This document shows, piece by piece, positions 8,887 to 18,831 of a DNA stretch of 64,000 nucleotides. Source of the DNA: Lactococcus paracarnosus (GTDB lineage: Bacteria > Bacillota > Bacilli > Lactobacillales > Streptococcaceae). Where the stretch lies: contig NZ_CP017195.1 in NCBI RefSeq assembly GCF_006770285.1, forward strand, positions 1,550,001 through 1,614,000. Reading direction: 5' to 3'. The notes under the pieces are model-generated. The model worked only from the letters and a program-made list of their open reading frames with translations, searched no databases and was not told where the DNA came from. The first letter of the stretch is position 1. Each line of letters starts with the position of its first letter. A program made the position numbers and the translations under genes.

Positions 8887-8937
8887 AAAAGCGCACCCGA
8901 TAAAATGACTTTCGTTCATTTTATCGGGTGCGTTTTT
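8887..8937. terminator. Bidirectional terminator between acyP and metF
   Basis: A 16-bp stem (8893-8908 with 8916-8931) flanked by A and T runs, between two convergent genes. It can serve both. Confidence 0.88.
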
Positions 8938-8968
8938 GCATTTCCTATTTATTCTTTATACATATCTT

Positions 8969-9838
8969 TTATAAGTATTTAGTCATCATCGTGTTCGCCA
9001 CAAAAGGTTTATTCATGGTATATATATGCACACCATCAACACCACGTGCTAACAAATCATCTATTTGCTTACAAGCATATTCCATCCCAGCTTTTTGTAG
9101 ATCCTCTGGTGAATCCTTGTATTTGTTGATGATTTTAATCAGTCGTGTTGGCAGACTAGCACCAAAAAATATCATGCGCTCTACTTGTGATTTTTGAAGC
9201 ACAGGCATGATGCCCGCAGCAATAGGTGCCTCAATCCCTGAATTTTTAATATAGTCATTTAATCTCAAAAATTTCTCGTTATCAAAGAAGAGCTGGCTGA
9301 CAAATAAATTAGCGCCCGCATCATACTTACGTTTAACATGCTCAATATTCTCGACCTCCAAGGCACTGTTCACATGGCCTTCTGGATAAATGGCCGCCGC
9401 AATATCAAAGTCTCCATTTTTTTTGATATCATTAATCAGCTCGTAAGCAAAATGATAGGCATCAGGAAAATCCGAACATGCTGCACCAACAGGCATATCA
9501 CCGCTTAATGCCAAAATATTATTGACATTCTTCGCTTTTATGTCGGAAAGAATGGCCGCAATCTGTTCTGGATTGTTATTAATCGACGTCAAATGATGCA
9601 TCGTTTCAATATTGTAATCCTTCTTGATTTTTTCTGCAATACGTAATGTTTTATTGCCTTGATTGAAACTCCCCATCGCTCCATAAGTCACACTGATGAA
9701 GTCAGGTTTATTAGTCAATCCAGCTACCGTATGATAAATTGTTTCCACGCCAGCATCTGTTTTTGGCGGAAAGATTTCGAGTGAGATGACAGATTTATTT
9801 TTTTTATTTTTAGTTTTATAGATATCAGTTATTTTCAT
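8969..9838 (-). CDS. metF: 5,10-methylenetetrahydrofolate reductase
   Basis: 289 residues with the MetF TIM barrel. The segments ISLEIFPPKTDAG, FISVTYGAMG, the ALSGDMP loop and GANLFVSQLFFDNEKF bind FAD and folate in this family. The enzyme reduces methylene-THF to methyl-THF for methionine synthesis. No metE or metH lies beside it in this window. The next gene upstream, pabBC, feeds folate synthesis, a loose functional grouping. Confidence 0.93.
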   Translation of the reverse strand: MKITDIYKTKNKKNKSVISLEIFPPKTDAGVETIYHTVAGLTNKPDFISVTYGAMGSFNQGNKTLRIAEKIKKDYNIETMHHLTSINNNPEQIAAILSDIKAKNVNNILALSGDMPVGAACSDFPDAYHFAYELINDIKKNGDFDIAAAIYPEGHVNSALEVENIEHVKRKYDAGANLFVSQLFFDNEKFLRLNDYIKNSGIEAPIAAGIMPVLQKSQVERMIFFGASLPTRLIKIINKYKDSPEDLQKAGMEYACKQIDDLLARGVDGVHIYTMNKPFVANTMMTKYL

Positions 9839-9907
9839 AAGACTATTCTAACAGGTTTTGCTATAGTTTAAAACTTGTTAAAAATAGGTGTTTGTCATAG
9901 TTTTAGG

Positions 9908-11518
9908 TTATATCAAAAAAACTTCTTTGATGCCTTGAACTGAATTACAGCAGAAAATTTTGTCTGCTCTCATTAAATCGGATTTGTACAGTAAGTGTTC
10001 CTGACACTGATTCGTCTCTAATAAGTGCTGTCGGTAAATACCTGCTAGTAGACCACTTGATACAGGTGGTGTTAACCAGTGACCAGCTATTTCTAAGATG
10101 ACATTAGCACGCGACATCTCAGTTAGCTCCCCACGCTCATTAAAGAATAGTTCATCTTTAGTGGTATAGTAGGGACGCTGGGTGGTTTTATGATAAAGAA
10201 AGGCTTGACCACTGTCTACAATCATCGGAGAAATAGCCACTTTATCAAAGGGAATTTGCTCTCTATAGCTGATATCGTAGTGACCATCTCGGCTCAAGGC
10301 AATACGCATCATACCATCTTGTTCAGGCTGAATTTTAGCCATATCCTCATGCAACTTAAAGCCATAAATACTAGCTGAATGACTTAATCTTGCCATATGT
10401 TCATCCTTAAATGCTAGCTTGCCATTTCCAACCTTTATTGTCTCAATCAGCTTAACCTCATCCTGTAAAAATGAGGTCTTTGCTTGCGTCTCCAGCCATT
10501 CGTCAGTTGTATCTGAATCCCAAATAATAGCACCACCCACACGATAAGTAAAACTTGATGCATCTGCTTGGCGCTGTAGGATACGAATTGGGACACTAAA
10601 AATTTGTTGCTCAGGACTTAAAAACCCAATCGCACCACAATAGATATCACGACTACCTTGCTCGATCTCATCAATCAGTCGCATCGTTGATTCTTTTGGT
10701 GCACCAGTTACTGATCCATTCGGGAAAAGGGCTTTTAAAATCGTATATAGAGAGGTATCGTCTTCTAGGTCTGCTTCGATCTGCGAGGTCATTTGATGAA
10801 CCGTCGCATGTGTCTCTACCTCAAATAGCTTGCTTACAGCGACTGTCCCATTTTTTGCAATTCGACCAAGGTCATTACGCATTAAATCGACGATCATCAC
10901 ATTCTCAGCCCTATTTTTTTCATCGGTCTTTAGAAAGTCAATCAGTATAGCATCTTCTGCTGCTGTTTTCCCACGCTTAACAGTCCCCTTCATCGGTCGT
11001 GTGATGATATGTTGCTGTTTGACCTCGAAAAAAAGTTCAGGCGAGAAACTTAGCAAGGTATCATAGTCATTTTTTATGAACGTATTATAGGGGGTCCGTT
11101 GCTTAGTCAAAAGATGCTCGTAAAGCGCAAAGTCATCGCAATCATAGGGCACCTTGTAATCGTAAGTATAGTTCACTTCATAGGTGTCGCCTTGACGCTG
11201 GGCTTGTTTAATGTTTTTAATTGCTTCTGCATAGCGATCAAAGGTAAGTTGGGCTTGCGGCACAAGTGTCACGTTAGGTACAGCACTCGGTGTATAAGCT
11301 GTATAATTATCAAATATCTCAAAGTATAGTAGTGGTAACTTAGAGGTGATGTTCTCACCTAAAAATATGGCCTTTGCTTCATAGCGTATATAGCCCACAG
11401 CATAATGCGTTTTTTGCCACTTTTCAAGTTCATTTAGTGCTGCTAGAAAACTAGCCTTATCAAAAGCAATTAATATCGTTACAGCCTCTTCAAATTTTTT
11501 GTCATCATAAATTATCAT
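9908..11518 (-). CDS. pabB: Aminodeoxychorismate synthase PabB fused to PabC-like lyase
   Basis: 536 residues in two modules. Residues 1 to about 345 form the chorismate-binding PabB domain, with RPMKGTVKRG, NVMIVDLMRNDLGRI, SVTGAPKESTMRLI and YCGAIGF. Residues about 355-536 form a class IV aminotransferase-like PabC domain that would convert aminodeoxychorismate to p-aminobenzoate. This fusion is common in streptococci and lactococci. Together the two parts carry out the last steps of PABA synthesis for folate, with glutamine amidotransferase PabA supplied elsewhere or ammonia used directly. Confidence 0.92.
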   Translation of the reverse strand: MIIYDDKKFEEAVTILIAFDKASFLAALNELEKWQKTHYAVGYIRYEAKAIFLGENITSKLPLLYFEIFDNYTAYTPSAVPNVTLVPQAQLTFDRYAEAIKNIKQAQRQGDTYEVNYTYDYKVPYDCDDFALYEHLLTKQRTPYNTFIKNDYDTLLSFSPELFFEVKQQHIITRPMKGTVKRGKTAAEDAILIDFLKTDEKNRAENVMIVDLMRNDLGRIAKNGTVAVSKLFEVETHATVHQMTSQIEADLEDDTSLYTILKALFPNGSVTGAPKESTMRLIDEIEQGSRDIYCGAIGFLSPEQQIFSVPIRILQRQADASSFTYRVGGAIIWDSDTTDEWLETQAKTSFLQDEVKLIETIKVGNGKLAFKDEHMARLSHSASIYGFKLHEDMAKIQPEQDGMMRIALSRDGHYDISYREQIPFDKVAISPMIVDSGQAFLYHKTTQRPYYTTKDELFFNERGELTEMSRANVILEIAGHWLTPPVSSGLLAGIYRQHLLETNQCQEHLLYKSDLMRADKIFCCNSVQGIKEVFLI

Positions 11519-11598
11519 ATTAGCCTTATTATATCAAATTACTAGATCAGATTTTTCCTAAATGTCTGACTAGCACTTACTCCCCAAAATCAGACAAC

Positions 11599-11621
11599 AA
11601 AAAAACTGGCTTTCACCAGTT
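11599..11621 (-). terminator. Terminator overlapping the stop of the lysozyme-like gene
   Basis: Stem AACTGG / CCAGTT with a 6-base loop followed by a U-run on the leftward strand. The stem includes the last Trp codon and the stop codon of the gene ending at 11613. It probably ends the whole tdk-glyA operon. Confidence 0.75.
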
Positions 11622-12242
11622 AAATAATTGAACGAGTTTCATATTCCAGCGTACTTCTTTTGCATAAAATATGTTACCGCCATTTTTATAAAGTTTTCCC
11701 TTGTTAAATCTAAGTGAATCCAAGGTAATATGATAGTATTCCTCTCCTGTCGTATTACCTAAACTAGGCGCAACAACATCTTTGGAATAGGCTTCTGCTA
11801 AGGGCAAGGTATTCTTACCGCCATTTTTAGCAATATAATCAACGTAAGCCTTACCAAAGTTATACGCTTGTACACCAGTCCAAACATCAACTCCCTGTTC
11901 ATTAGCATAGGCTAATACTTCAGTCAAGTTAGTTATCCCTTGGTGAATGCTATCTTCCTCAGTTTCAATTGATTTTTCAGTAGATTCCGTTGACTGCATC
12001 ACATCAGTATGCTTGCCTTTAGTTTCTGTATAGATAATCGATAAAACAAGCTCTCGATTACCAGATACCCCATATTTTTTTAAGGTTTGGGTTACAAAGT
12101 CATCATACTGCATGACACTTTTAACATTTTCATGCGTCCGATACACCCAAAAACCTGCACCTAAAACAATAACGAAGAGCAATACTCGTTTAATAAATTT
12201 TAACAATGCGTCTCCTCTTGTTTTTAGGTCTATGGTAGACAA
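11613..12242 (-). CDS. Membrane-anchored lysozyme-like protein (Pmp23 type)
   Basis: 209 residues with one N-terminal membrane helix (about 16-32) and an extracellular lysozyme-like domain. The segment SIIYTETKGKHTDVMQSTES carries the catalytic Glu expected for this fold. GVDVWTGVQAYNFGKAYVDYI matches the middle of pneumococcal Pmp23-type proteins, which cut peptidoglycan and support septum formation. A gene of this kind follows the ndpA-like gene downstream of glyA in related cocci, which fits its place at the end of this operon. Confidence 0.78.
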   Translation of the reverse strand: MSTIDLKTRGDALLKFIKRVLLFVIVLGAGFWVYRTHENVKSVMQYDDFVTQTLKKYGVSGNRELVLSIIYTETKGKHTDVMQSTESTEKSIETEEDSIHQGITNLTEVLAYANEQGVDVWTGVQAYNFGKAYVDYIAKNGGKNTLPLAEAYSKDVVAPSLGNTTGEEYYHITLDSLRFNKGKLYKNGGNIFYAKEVRWNMKLVQLFNW

Positions 12243-12256
12243 TCAGAGACTGATGA

Positions 12257-13240
12257 TTACCATTTATTCTTGATTTCCTCAATATTTTTGATGATAATCG
12301 AATACGTGCCATCATTATTTTGAATAAATTCGACAGTTTCTGCATCTTCATATAAGGTCTGTGGCACAATCATCTCAATCCCATTTGATAGCGATAGTTT
12401 TTGATTTGCCAATTTCTTTTCGATTTTATCCATAGGCATCTGATCAAATTTTATGCTATCAGGAATGCCTGCCTTGACTTGATCCTTGAAAGCCAGTCTA
12501 GCGGTCAGATTATCTGAAAATAATTGGTCAGCCAACGCTTCTGGACTGATATTCTCTTGCTTTTCAACCGCATGAAAAACCGTATTTTGTACCTTTTGAG
12601 AAAAAGCAAAATCGTCGTCATCAAAAGACTTGGCAACTGATTCAGCTGTCTTCTTAATCAATTTAATCGCCTTGTTCACGGAAATTTCAGGTTTTTCAGC
12701 AAGTAAATTTTCTGATATATAATGATAATTTTTACCATTATATTTGATCCGCTTTTCTATCAGATGATAGCCAAACGTCACACAGTTGATGGCAAGACCT
12801 TCATCTGCTGCACTACCTGCACCAGGTAATGATGACTCTGTCTTAGCGATTTTAATTTGACCATTAGTCCCATCAAAGGTATGTGAAAAAGCGTCTCTTA
12901 GTGCTAATCTGATAAAGGCAAAATGCGGCTGTGTCTCTATTTCATAAGACACAAAAAGCAAATCATTTTGCTTTTGATTTTCAGATAAGACAAACGCTTC
13001 CCGCCAAAAGTTAGCAACTGCTATCGTTGAGTCGATAAAGTCATCTGTTAGCAGTTTTAAAAACTGATTATCCTCTGATAATTGACCACGTTTGGCCTCA
13101 TCAGAATAGATTTTTTCAACTTTTTTGGTCACATAATCTAGCATGACAGGGGTTAATTCCATCAATTCCTTAGAAAAGGTAATCTCTGGATGGCCTGGAT
13201 CAAAAGCATGTAAAATCGCTTTTTTTATATAGATATCCAT
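12257..13240 (-). CDS. Nucleoid-associated protein (NdpA/YejK family)
   Basis: 327 residues matching the 37-kDa nucleoid-associated family. The N-terminal part (KAILHAFDPGHPEITFSKEL) and the regular alternation of acidic and hydrophobic stretches are typical. The molecular role of these proteins in Firmicutes is poorly known. The gene follows glyA by two bases and belongs to the tdk operon. Confidence 0.8.
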   Translation of the reverse strand: MDIYIKKAILHAFDPGHPEITFSKELMELTPVMLDYVTKKVEKIYSDEAKRGQLSEDNQFLKLLTDDFIDSTIAVANFWREAFVLSENQKQNDLLFVSYEIETQPHFAFIRLALRDAFSHTFDGTNGQIKIAKTESSLPGAGSAADEGLAINCVTFGYHLIEKRIKYNGKNYHYISENLLAEKPEISVNKAIKLIKKTAESVAKSFDDDDFAFSQKVQNTVFHAVEKQENISPEALADQLFSDNLTARLAFKDQVKAGIPDSIKFDQMPMDKIEKKLANQKLSLSNGIEMIVPQTLYEDAETVEFIQNNDGTYSIIIKNIEEIKNKW

Positions 13241-13242
13241 TT

Positions 13243-14496
13243 TTACTTAGCGTAAAGTTGGAAGTCATCTGTTAATGCTATTACTTCTGCTTTAATTTGA
13301 TCAAGCGCTGCTTGGTCATCTTTATTTTGGAAGGCACGAATAATAAATCCGGCTACTTTCACCGCTTCAGCTTCTTTGAATCCACGTGATGTGATTGCAG
13401 CTGAACCAACACGAACACCAGACGTTTTAAATGGGCTGAGTGTTTCATAAGGTACGGCATTTTTGTTTAGGGTAATTGAGACAGTATCTAACAGATTTTG
13501 TGCTTCTTTACCATTGATGCCAAAACCAGTCACATTTAACATGAACATATGGTTATCAGTCCCACCAGAAATAACACGCAATCCAGCTTCTTCAAATGTT
13601 TTAGCCATTGCTTGGCTATTTTTAATCACTTGTGCTTGGTAATCTTTATAGGCAGGATCTAGCGCTTCTTTAAAGGCAACCGCTTTAGCTGCGATGACAT
13701 GCATCAAAGGACCACCTTGGATACCAGGGAAGATGGCAGAATTGATTTTCTTAGCCAAGGCTTCGTCATTTGTCAATACCAATCCACCACGAGGACCACG
13801 AAGTGTTTTATGTGTCGTAGAGGTTGTAATATCCGCAAATGGTACTGGATTTGGATGTAGGCCTGCTGCAACCAATCCAGCGATATGTGCCATATCAACC
13901 ATTAATTTGGCACCAACTGCATCAGCGATTTCACGGAATTTTGCGAAGTCAATCGTCCGAGAATAACTTGAAGCACCAGCAACAATCAATTTAGGTTGTG
14001 TTGCTTTCGCTTGTGCTAATATTTGATCATAGTCTAATAATTCTGTTTCTTTATCAACGTTATAGCCGACAAAATGATACGTTTTTCCAGAGAAGTTGAC
14101 TGCTGCACCGTGTGTCAAATGACCACCAGCTGCTAAATCAAGTCCCATAACTGTATCCCCTGGTTCAATCAAAGCCAAGTATGCTGCTGCATTGGCTTGA
14201 GAACCTGAGTGAGGTTGCACATTTGCAAATTTTGCACCAAAAAGTGTTTTGGCACGTTCAATCGCGAGATTTTCCGCAATATCAACACATTCAGTTCCAC
14301 CATAGTAACGATTACCTGGATAACCTTCAGCGTATTTGTTGGTTAAAAGTGTGCCTTGGGCTGCCATAACAGCCTTAGAGACAACATTTTCTGAGGCAAT
14401 TAACTCAATGTTTTGTTGTTGACGATTCTCTTCTGCGTGAATAGCATCCCACAGTTCTTGATCGTAAGCTTCGTAGTTAGACTGGTCAAAAATCAT
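13243..14496 (-). CDS. glyA: Serine hydroxymethyltransferase
   Basis: 417 residues, full length. The PLP-binding motif [15 protein letters not shown] contains the Schiff-base Lys. The substrate motifs [20 protein letters not shown] and [18 protein letters not shown] are present. The enzyme interconverts serine and glycine with formation of methylene-THF, the main one-carbon source. It overlaps the start of sua5's 3' end by 11 bases and is part of the leftward tdk operon. Confidence 0.97.
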   Translation of the reverse strand: MIFDQSNYEAYDQELWDAIHAEENRQQQNIELIASENVVSKAVMAAQGTLLTNKYAEGYPGNRYYGGTECVDIAENLAIERAKTLFGAKFANVQPHSGSQANAAAYLALIEPGDTVMGLDLAAGGHLTHGAAVNFSGKTYHFVGYNVDKETELLDYDQILAQAKATQPKLIVAGASSYSRTIDFAKFREIADAVGAKLMVDMAHIAGLVAAGLHPNPVPFADITTSTTHKTLRGPRGGLVLTNDEALAKKINSAIFPGIQGGPLMHVIAAKAVAFKEALDPAYKDYQAQVIKNSQAMAKTFEEAGLRVISGGTDNHMFMLNVTGFGINGKEAQNLLDTVSITLNKNAVPYETLSPFKTSGVRVGSAAITSRGFKEAEAVKVAGFIIRAFQNKDDQAALDQIKAEVIALTDDFQLYAK

Positions 14497-15103
14497 CCTT
14501 TATCACCTCGTAAATTTCGGATAGCGTCAGCGCACCTTGGCGCAGAATTGTCGGCAGCTCGCCTGTCAGGTCAACGATTGTCGAATCAATACCAGAGATA
14601 CTCTCGTCAGCTTTTAAAACTGCTGCAATCTGACCACTTAAATCTGACAGGACATCCTGTGCCGTTTTAGGGCTAGGATTTCCTGTCAGGTTGGCAGATG
14701 GGCCAACCATTGGTCCAGTTTGTCGCAAAATTTCAAGCGTTGTTTGGTTGTCTGGCATTCGGAAGCCAACTGTTGGCATACCATAATTGACAAGAGAAGG
14801 AACTCTTTTATTGGCTTCTAAAATCACTGTTAGACTGCCAGGCATAAATTTATTATACAACTTTTCCAAATATTTTGGTTGATTTTGGGAGAAATATTTC
14901 ATTTGTTCAAAACTTGAAATGTTCAAATTAAGGGCATGGTCATGTTGTCTATTTTTAACACGATAAATTTTTTCAACAACAGTATCATCAAGCGCCAAGC
15001 CAAATAAGCCATAAACGGTCTCAGTTGGTAAGGCAACGAGTTGACCTGCCTGCAATAATGCAACTGCTTTTGTGACGTCTTTTGGTGTGAGTATTTCAGT
15101 CAA
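14486..15103 (-). CDS. sua5: L-threonylcarbamoyladenylate synthase (Sua5/YwlC)
   Basis: 205 residues with the YrdC-like fold. The segment [21 protein letters not shown] and the ATP-binding [14 protein letters not shown] are present. The enzyme makes threonylcarbamoyl-AMP for the t6A modification of tRNA. It overlaps prmC by eight bases and glyA by eleven, showing tight coupling in the operon. Confidence 0.93.
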   Translation of the reverse strand: MTEILTPKDVTKAVALLQAGQLVALPTETVYGLFGLALDDTVVEKIYRVKNRQHDHALNLNISSFEQMKYFSQNQPKYLEKLYNKFMPGSLTVILEANKRVPSLVNYGMPTVGFRMPDNQTTLEILRQTGPMVGPSANLTGNPSPKTAQDVLSDLSGQIAAVLKADESISGIDSTIVDLTGELPTILRQGALTLSEIYEVIKDDF

Positions 15104-15914
15104 TTGCGATCATCCTATCCTTTCCGCTTAGATCCTTTAAAACACGAATCCGTTTCCGAGGAAATTGTTCCTGAAAGAGTTGACTGACAGTCTTACCTTG
15201 CAGGTGTCCAATTTCCAAATATAATTTGCCTGTTGTTGTCAAAAATTGACCCGCTTGTGCTGCAATTGCTTCATAGATGGCAAGACCATCATTTTCTGCA
15301 AAGAGTGCTAGATGCGGTTCATACTTTAAGACATTATCAGCCATATCAGCTTTTTCAACTTCAGCGATATAAGGTGGATTAGAGACAATAATATCATAGC
15401 AACCTGAAAGATTCCTAAACAGGTCAGATTGAACAAATGAAACCGTCGAGATAGCGTTTTCTCTTGCGTTATGACGTGCTAAAGCTAAGGCGTCTGATGA
15501 AATATCAGCTGCTGTCATGTCCCAAGCCGGGTTTTGTTTAGCAAGTGATAAGGCAATAGCGCCTGTCCCTGTGCCAATATCTAAGATCCTCGCTTGGCTT
15601 AACGCCCTATTTTCAGATAGAATCAAGCTAACCAATTCTTCAGTTTCAGGTCTTGGAATCAAGGCACGCGCATCGACAGTAAGCGTGAGACCATAAAATT
15701 CTGTATTTCCTACGATATATTGGGCGGGTTCATCCTGCATTAGTCGTTTTGAAATAGTTGCTATAAATGCCATATCAGCTTCTGATACGTCCGTATTTAA
15801 TAACATAATTAAGTCTGTATAGCTGAGCTTTTTTGCATATCTAAAGACATAGCGCAACTCTTCAGGTCGCGCCAATTCTTTTTCATATTTTTGAAATAAT
15901 TGTAAATAAGTCAT
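15096..15914 (-). CDS. prmC: Release factor glutamine methyltransferase PrmC
   Basis: 272 residues. The methyltransferase core contains the SAM-binding ILDIGTGTGAIALSLA and the catalytic VSNPPYI. PrmC methylates the Gln of the GGQ loop of release factors. Its substrate RF1 (prfA) is in the same operon, separated here by mutY. It overlaps mutY by four bases. Confidence 0.95.
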   Translation of the reverse strand: MTYLQLFQKYEKELARPEELRYVFRYAKKLSYTDLIMLLNTDVSEADMAFIATISKRLMQDEPAQYIVGNTEFYGLTLTVDARALIPRPETEELVSLILSENRALSQARILDIGTGTGAIALSLAKQNPAWDMTAADISSDALALARHNARENAISTVSFVQSDLFRNLSGCYDIIVSNPPYIAEVEKADMADNVLKYEPHLALFAENDGLAIYEAIAAQAGQFLTTTGKLYLEIGHLQGKTVSQLFQEQFPRKRIRVLKDLSGKDRMIAID

Positions 15915-16978
15915 AAATTTTCTTTCAGAGCAGCCTGTAATTTCAGTTGCAAGGTGGTTTGAGGTAACCCCTCATAGGCTTCTGGTGTCAGATACGTCCA
16001 CTGCTCATCATCTGCAGCCACTTGAACTAACATCACTTGCCATTTTTGATGGGTAAAAAGATGCGTTACAGGTGAGATGTTCAACTGCTTGGCATCAGCA
16101 TAGGTTGCACTGACCCCCTCATAAATCGCATCCCAAGAGTCAAACTCATGCAAGGGAAAAGTCCAAAAATTAGCCAATAAACCAGTTTTAGGGCGTTGCA
16201 TGTAGGCAAGTCCCCCCTCTTTTTCAGAGATAATCGCTGCATAAAACTTGGGAACTTGCTTTACCTTTTTAGACTTGATGGGAAAGTTTAGTTCTGTCCC
16301 ATCTTGGTAGCTGAGATTGAACTTAGCAAATGGTGAGTCAGCTTGGGTTTCTGCCTTAGCGCGCATGAGTGAGGTGCCTAAATCCATAATCGCCTGATTA
16401 AAATCTCCTGGTCGTTTAGGATCAACGATTGGTAAAATCACCTCATAAAAAAGGTGACGTGATTTTGGCTGGGCAATATCAGCCTCAATTTTTAATAGAC
16501 GCGAAAAGACGCGAAACATGTTGCCATCAAGGGCAGGAACAGCCTCGCCAAAACTAATACTTGCGATCGCTGCAGCCGTATAAGGGCCGATGCCTGCTAA
16601 AATTTGCAAGGATTTGGCAGTGGTTGGAAATTCACCATCAAAATCAGCCATGACTTGCTGGGCAGCTTTTTGCATATTTCGTACACGCGAATAATACCCG
16701 AGACCTGACCAGAGTTTGAGTAAAAGCTCTTCATCGGCACAAGCAAGTGCCTTAACAGTCGGTAACTCAGCTAAAAATCGCTCATAATAAGGGATTACCG
16801 TCTCTACCTGCGTTTGTTGGAGCATAATTTCGCTAATCCAAACATGGTAGGGTAGCGTGTTTGTTCGCCAAGGCAGGTGTGTCCGGCCTTTTTGGTCATA
16901 CCAAGCGAGTAAGGTTGCCCTAAATTCACTCACAACTTTTTCAGATAAGTTGCCTGCTTTATCATACCAGTTGATCAC
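15911..16978 (-). CDS. mutY: A/G-specific adenine glycosylase lacking Fe-S cysteines
   Basis: 355 residues. The HhH-GPD domain (about 20-225) has the catalytic Glu in [19 protein letters not shown], the hairpin [14 protein letters not shown] and the catalytic Asp in [12 protein letters not shown]. The C-terminal Nudix-like domain for 8-oxoG recognition spans about 230-350. MutY removes A opposite 8-oxoG. The four cysteines that bind a [4Fe-4S] cluster, expected around residues 205-225, are absent; the protein has one Cys in all, near residue 80. Clusterless MutY proteins are known from lactic acid bacteria. Its place between prfA and prmC is unusual. Confidence 0.93.
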   Translation of the reverse strand: MINWYDKAGNLSEKVVSEFRATLLAWYDQKGRTHLPWRTNTLPYHVWISEIMLQQTQVETVIPYYERFLAELPTVKALACADEELLLKLWSGLGYYSRVRNMQKAAQQVMADFDGEFPTTAKSLQILAGIGPYTAAAIASISFGEAVPALDGNMFRVFSRLLKIEADIAQPKSRHLFYEVILPIVDPKRPGDFNQAIMDLGTSLMRAKAETQADSPFAKFNLSYQDGTELNFPIKSKKVKQVPKFYAAIISEKEGGLAYMQRPKTGLLANFWTFPLHEFDSWDAIYEGVSATYADAKQLNISPVTHLFTHQKWQVMLVQVAADDEQWTYLTPEAYEGLPQTTLQLKLQAALKENL

Positions 16979-18048
16979 TGTTTCAAGTCCTCAAGTTTTT
17001 GCGCTTGATCAGACAAAATCAAGGCATCAATCACATCGCCAAGCTTACCTGAAATGATGGCATCTAGCTTTTGTAGCGTCAAGCCAATCCGATGGTCTGT
17101 CACGCGGTTTTGCGGGAAATTATAGGTACGAATACGTTCTGAGCGATCTCCTGTCCCAATCGTTGACTTACGCATCTCATCATTCTTATCTTGTTCGATC
17201 TGTGCGAAGTGGTCATAGACACGAGCGTTGATAATTTTCATCGCCTTATCTCTATTTTTCTGCTGGTTACGTTCTTCTTGCATCTCCACTTTGATACCCG
17301 TTGGTACATGGACCATACGTACAGCAGTCGCAACTTTATTGACATTCTGTCCACCAGCACCAGATGCGTGGTAAATATCTATTCTAAGATCTTTCGGATC
17401 GATGTTAATATCGAAATCTTCTATCTCAGGCATAACAAGTACGGTTGCTGTTGAGGTATGAACACGCCCCTGTGTTTCTGTTTTTGGGACACGTTGGACA
17501 CGATGTGCCCCACTTTCATATTTTAATTTTGAGTAGACAGAGTTCCCTGAAATCATCACGGATACTTCTTTAATCCCACCGATTTCTGTCACATTTGACT
17601 CTAATATTTCAAATTTCCAGCCCTGATTCTCAGAGTATTTTTGATACATCGATAAGAGATCTCCTGCAAAAAGGGCAGCTTCATCACCACCTGCAGCACC
17701 ACGAATTTCCAAGATGATATTTTTTTCATCATTTGGATCCTTGGGTAAAAGTAAGATTTTAATGTCTTCTTCTAATGCCTTTTTCTCGTTTTTAAGGTCT
17801 TTCAGTTCTTCCTTGAACATATCAGACTCTTCTGCTTCCAAGCTTGAATCTGATAGCATTTCCTCGGCATCAGAAATCCCCGTCGTAACTGTAACATAGC
17901 GCTCATAAGCAGCAACTGTTTCACGTAATGACGCTTCTTCTTTAGATAAGGCCATAAAGCGTTTTGTATCGGTAACAACCTCAGGGTCACTGAGTAATTC
18001 ACCCAACTCTTCATAGCGATCTGCCATTATTTGTAACTGGTCAAACAT
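16975..18048 (-). CDS. prfA: Peptide chain release factor 1
   Basis: 357 residues, full length. The GGQ motif lies in [18 protein letters not shown] (about 230-245) and the family block [20 protein letters not shown] is present. RF1 ends translation at UAA and UAG. It overlaps mutY by four bases and follows tdk by one. Confidence 0.97.
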   Translation of the reverse strand: MFDQLQIMADRYEELGELLSDPEVVTDTKRFMALSKEEASLRETVAAYERYVTVTTGISDAEEMLSDSSLEAEESDMFKEELKDLKNEKKALEEDIKILLLPKDPNDEKNIILEIRGAAGGDEAALFAGDLLSMYQKYSENQGWKFEILESNVTEIGGIKEVSVMISGNSVYSKLKYESGAHRVQRVPKTETQGRVHTSTATVLVMPEIEDFDINIDPKDLRIDIYHASGAGGQNVNKVATAVRMVHVPTGIKVEMQEERNQQKNRDKAMKIINARVYDHFAQIEQDKNDEMRKSTIGTGDRSERIRTYNFPQNRVTDHRIGLTLQKLDAIISGKLGDVIDALILSDQAQKLEDLKQ

Positions 18049-18049
18049 A

Positions 18050-18640
18050 TTATTTCATTTCCTTCATTTTTTCTAAATCTGGCTTAAACCAGTGCTTGCG
18101 ACAAACCGGAAGATAGCTATCATTGCCACCTATTTGGATCTGACTGCCTTCATAGACTGGCTCTCCATCTTTTGTGCGTAAGACCATAGTTGCTTTTTTG
18201 CTACAGAACCAACAGATTGTCTTAATCTCTTCGATTTTGTCAGCCAATAAGAGTAGATATTTACTACCTTCAAATAGCTGATTTTGAAAATCATTTTTAA
18301 GACCAAAGGCCATCACTGGAATGCCCAGTTCATCGACAACCTTAGCAAAATCATAAATATTTTTTTTACTGAGAAACTGTGCTTCATCTATCATGATACA
18401 AAACGGTTTTGGTGACAGGTCAGCGACATAGTCAAATACGTCAAGATGGTCATCTATCGGTACTGCTTTTTCTCGCATCCCGATTCGACTACTCACGACA
18501 CCGATTTCATCTCTATTATCAATCGCACTCGTCATGATGACAACAGGTTTTCCCTGCTCTTCATAGTTGTGTGCCACTTTCAAGATTTCAATCGACTTGC
18601 CACTATTCATCGTGCCGTATTTAAAATATAATTTTGCCAC
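18050..18640 (-). CDS. tdk: Thymidine kinase
   Basis: 196 residues of the type II thymidine kinase family. The P-loop is [11 protein letters not shown]. The Walker B and lasso region [17 protein letters not shown] follows, and zinc-binding cysteines occur in ICWFCSKKA and VCRKHW. It phosphorylates thymidine in the salvage pathway. The start is GTG at 18638-18640 preceded by AAGGAG. The first seven codons and the upstream region are repeated at 50064, so this gene is the ICE integration target and its present upstream sequence belongs to the ICE. Confidence 0.95.
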   Translation of the reverse strand: MAKLYFKYGTMNSGKSIEILKVAHNYEEQGKPVVIMTSAIDNRDEIGVVSSRIGMREKAVPIDDHLDVFDYVADLSPKPFCIMIDEAQFLSKKNIYDFAKVVDELGIPVMAFGLKNDFQNQLFEGSKYLLLLADKIEEIKTICWFCSKKATMVLRTKDGEPVYEGSQIQIGGNDSYLPVCRKHWFKPDLEKMKEMK

Positions 18641-18831
18641 CGGTTATCTCCTTTTGTAAATACCTACTTGAAACCCTTTATATATAGGTTTCCTCGTTTA
18701 TAAAATAATTTATTAAATTAGTTTCTAGCCCTATATTACCCTATTTTACACTCATTTTTGCCCAGATTATGCCCAGAATTTTCAATCTGGATTATCTATC
18801 ATTCCAACAAGTTTTTCTCGCATTTTATCTG
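18618..18831. repeat. Left ICE end (attL region), direct repeat of 50064-50278
   Basis: About 214 bases covering the first seven codons of tdk, the tdk-int spacer and the last 16 codons of int recur at 50064-50278 at roughly 90% identity, with one single-base indel. Identity starts sharply at TATTTAAAATATAATTTTGC inside tdk, so the recombination core probably lies in the tdk start. I infer that these are the two attachment regions of the 31.4-kb ICE, the right one followed by a second element's left end. Confidence 0.8.
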
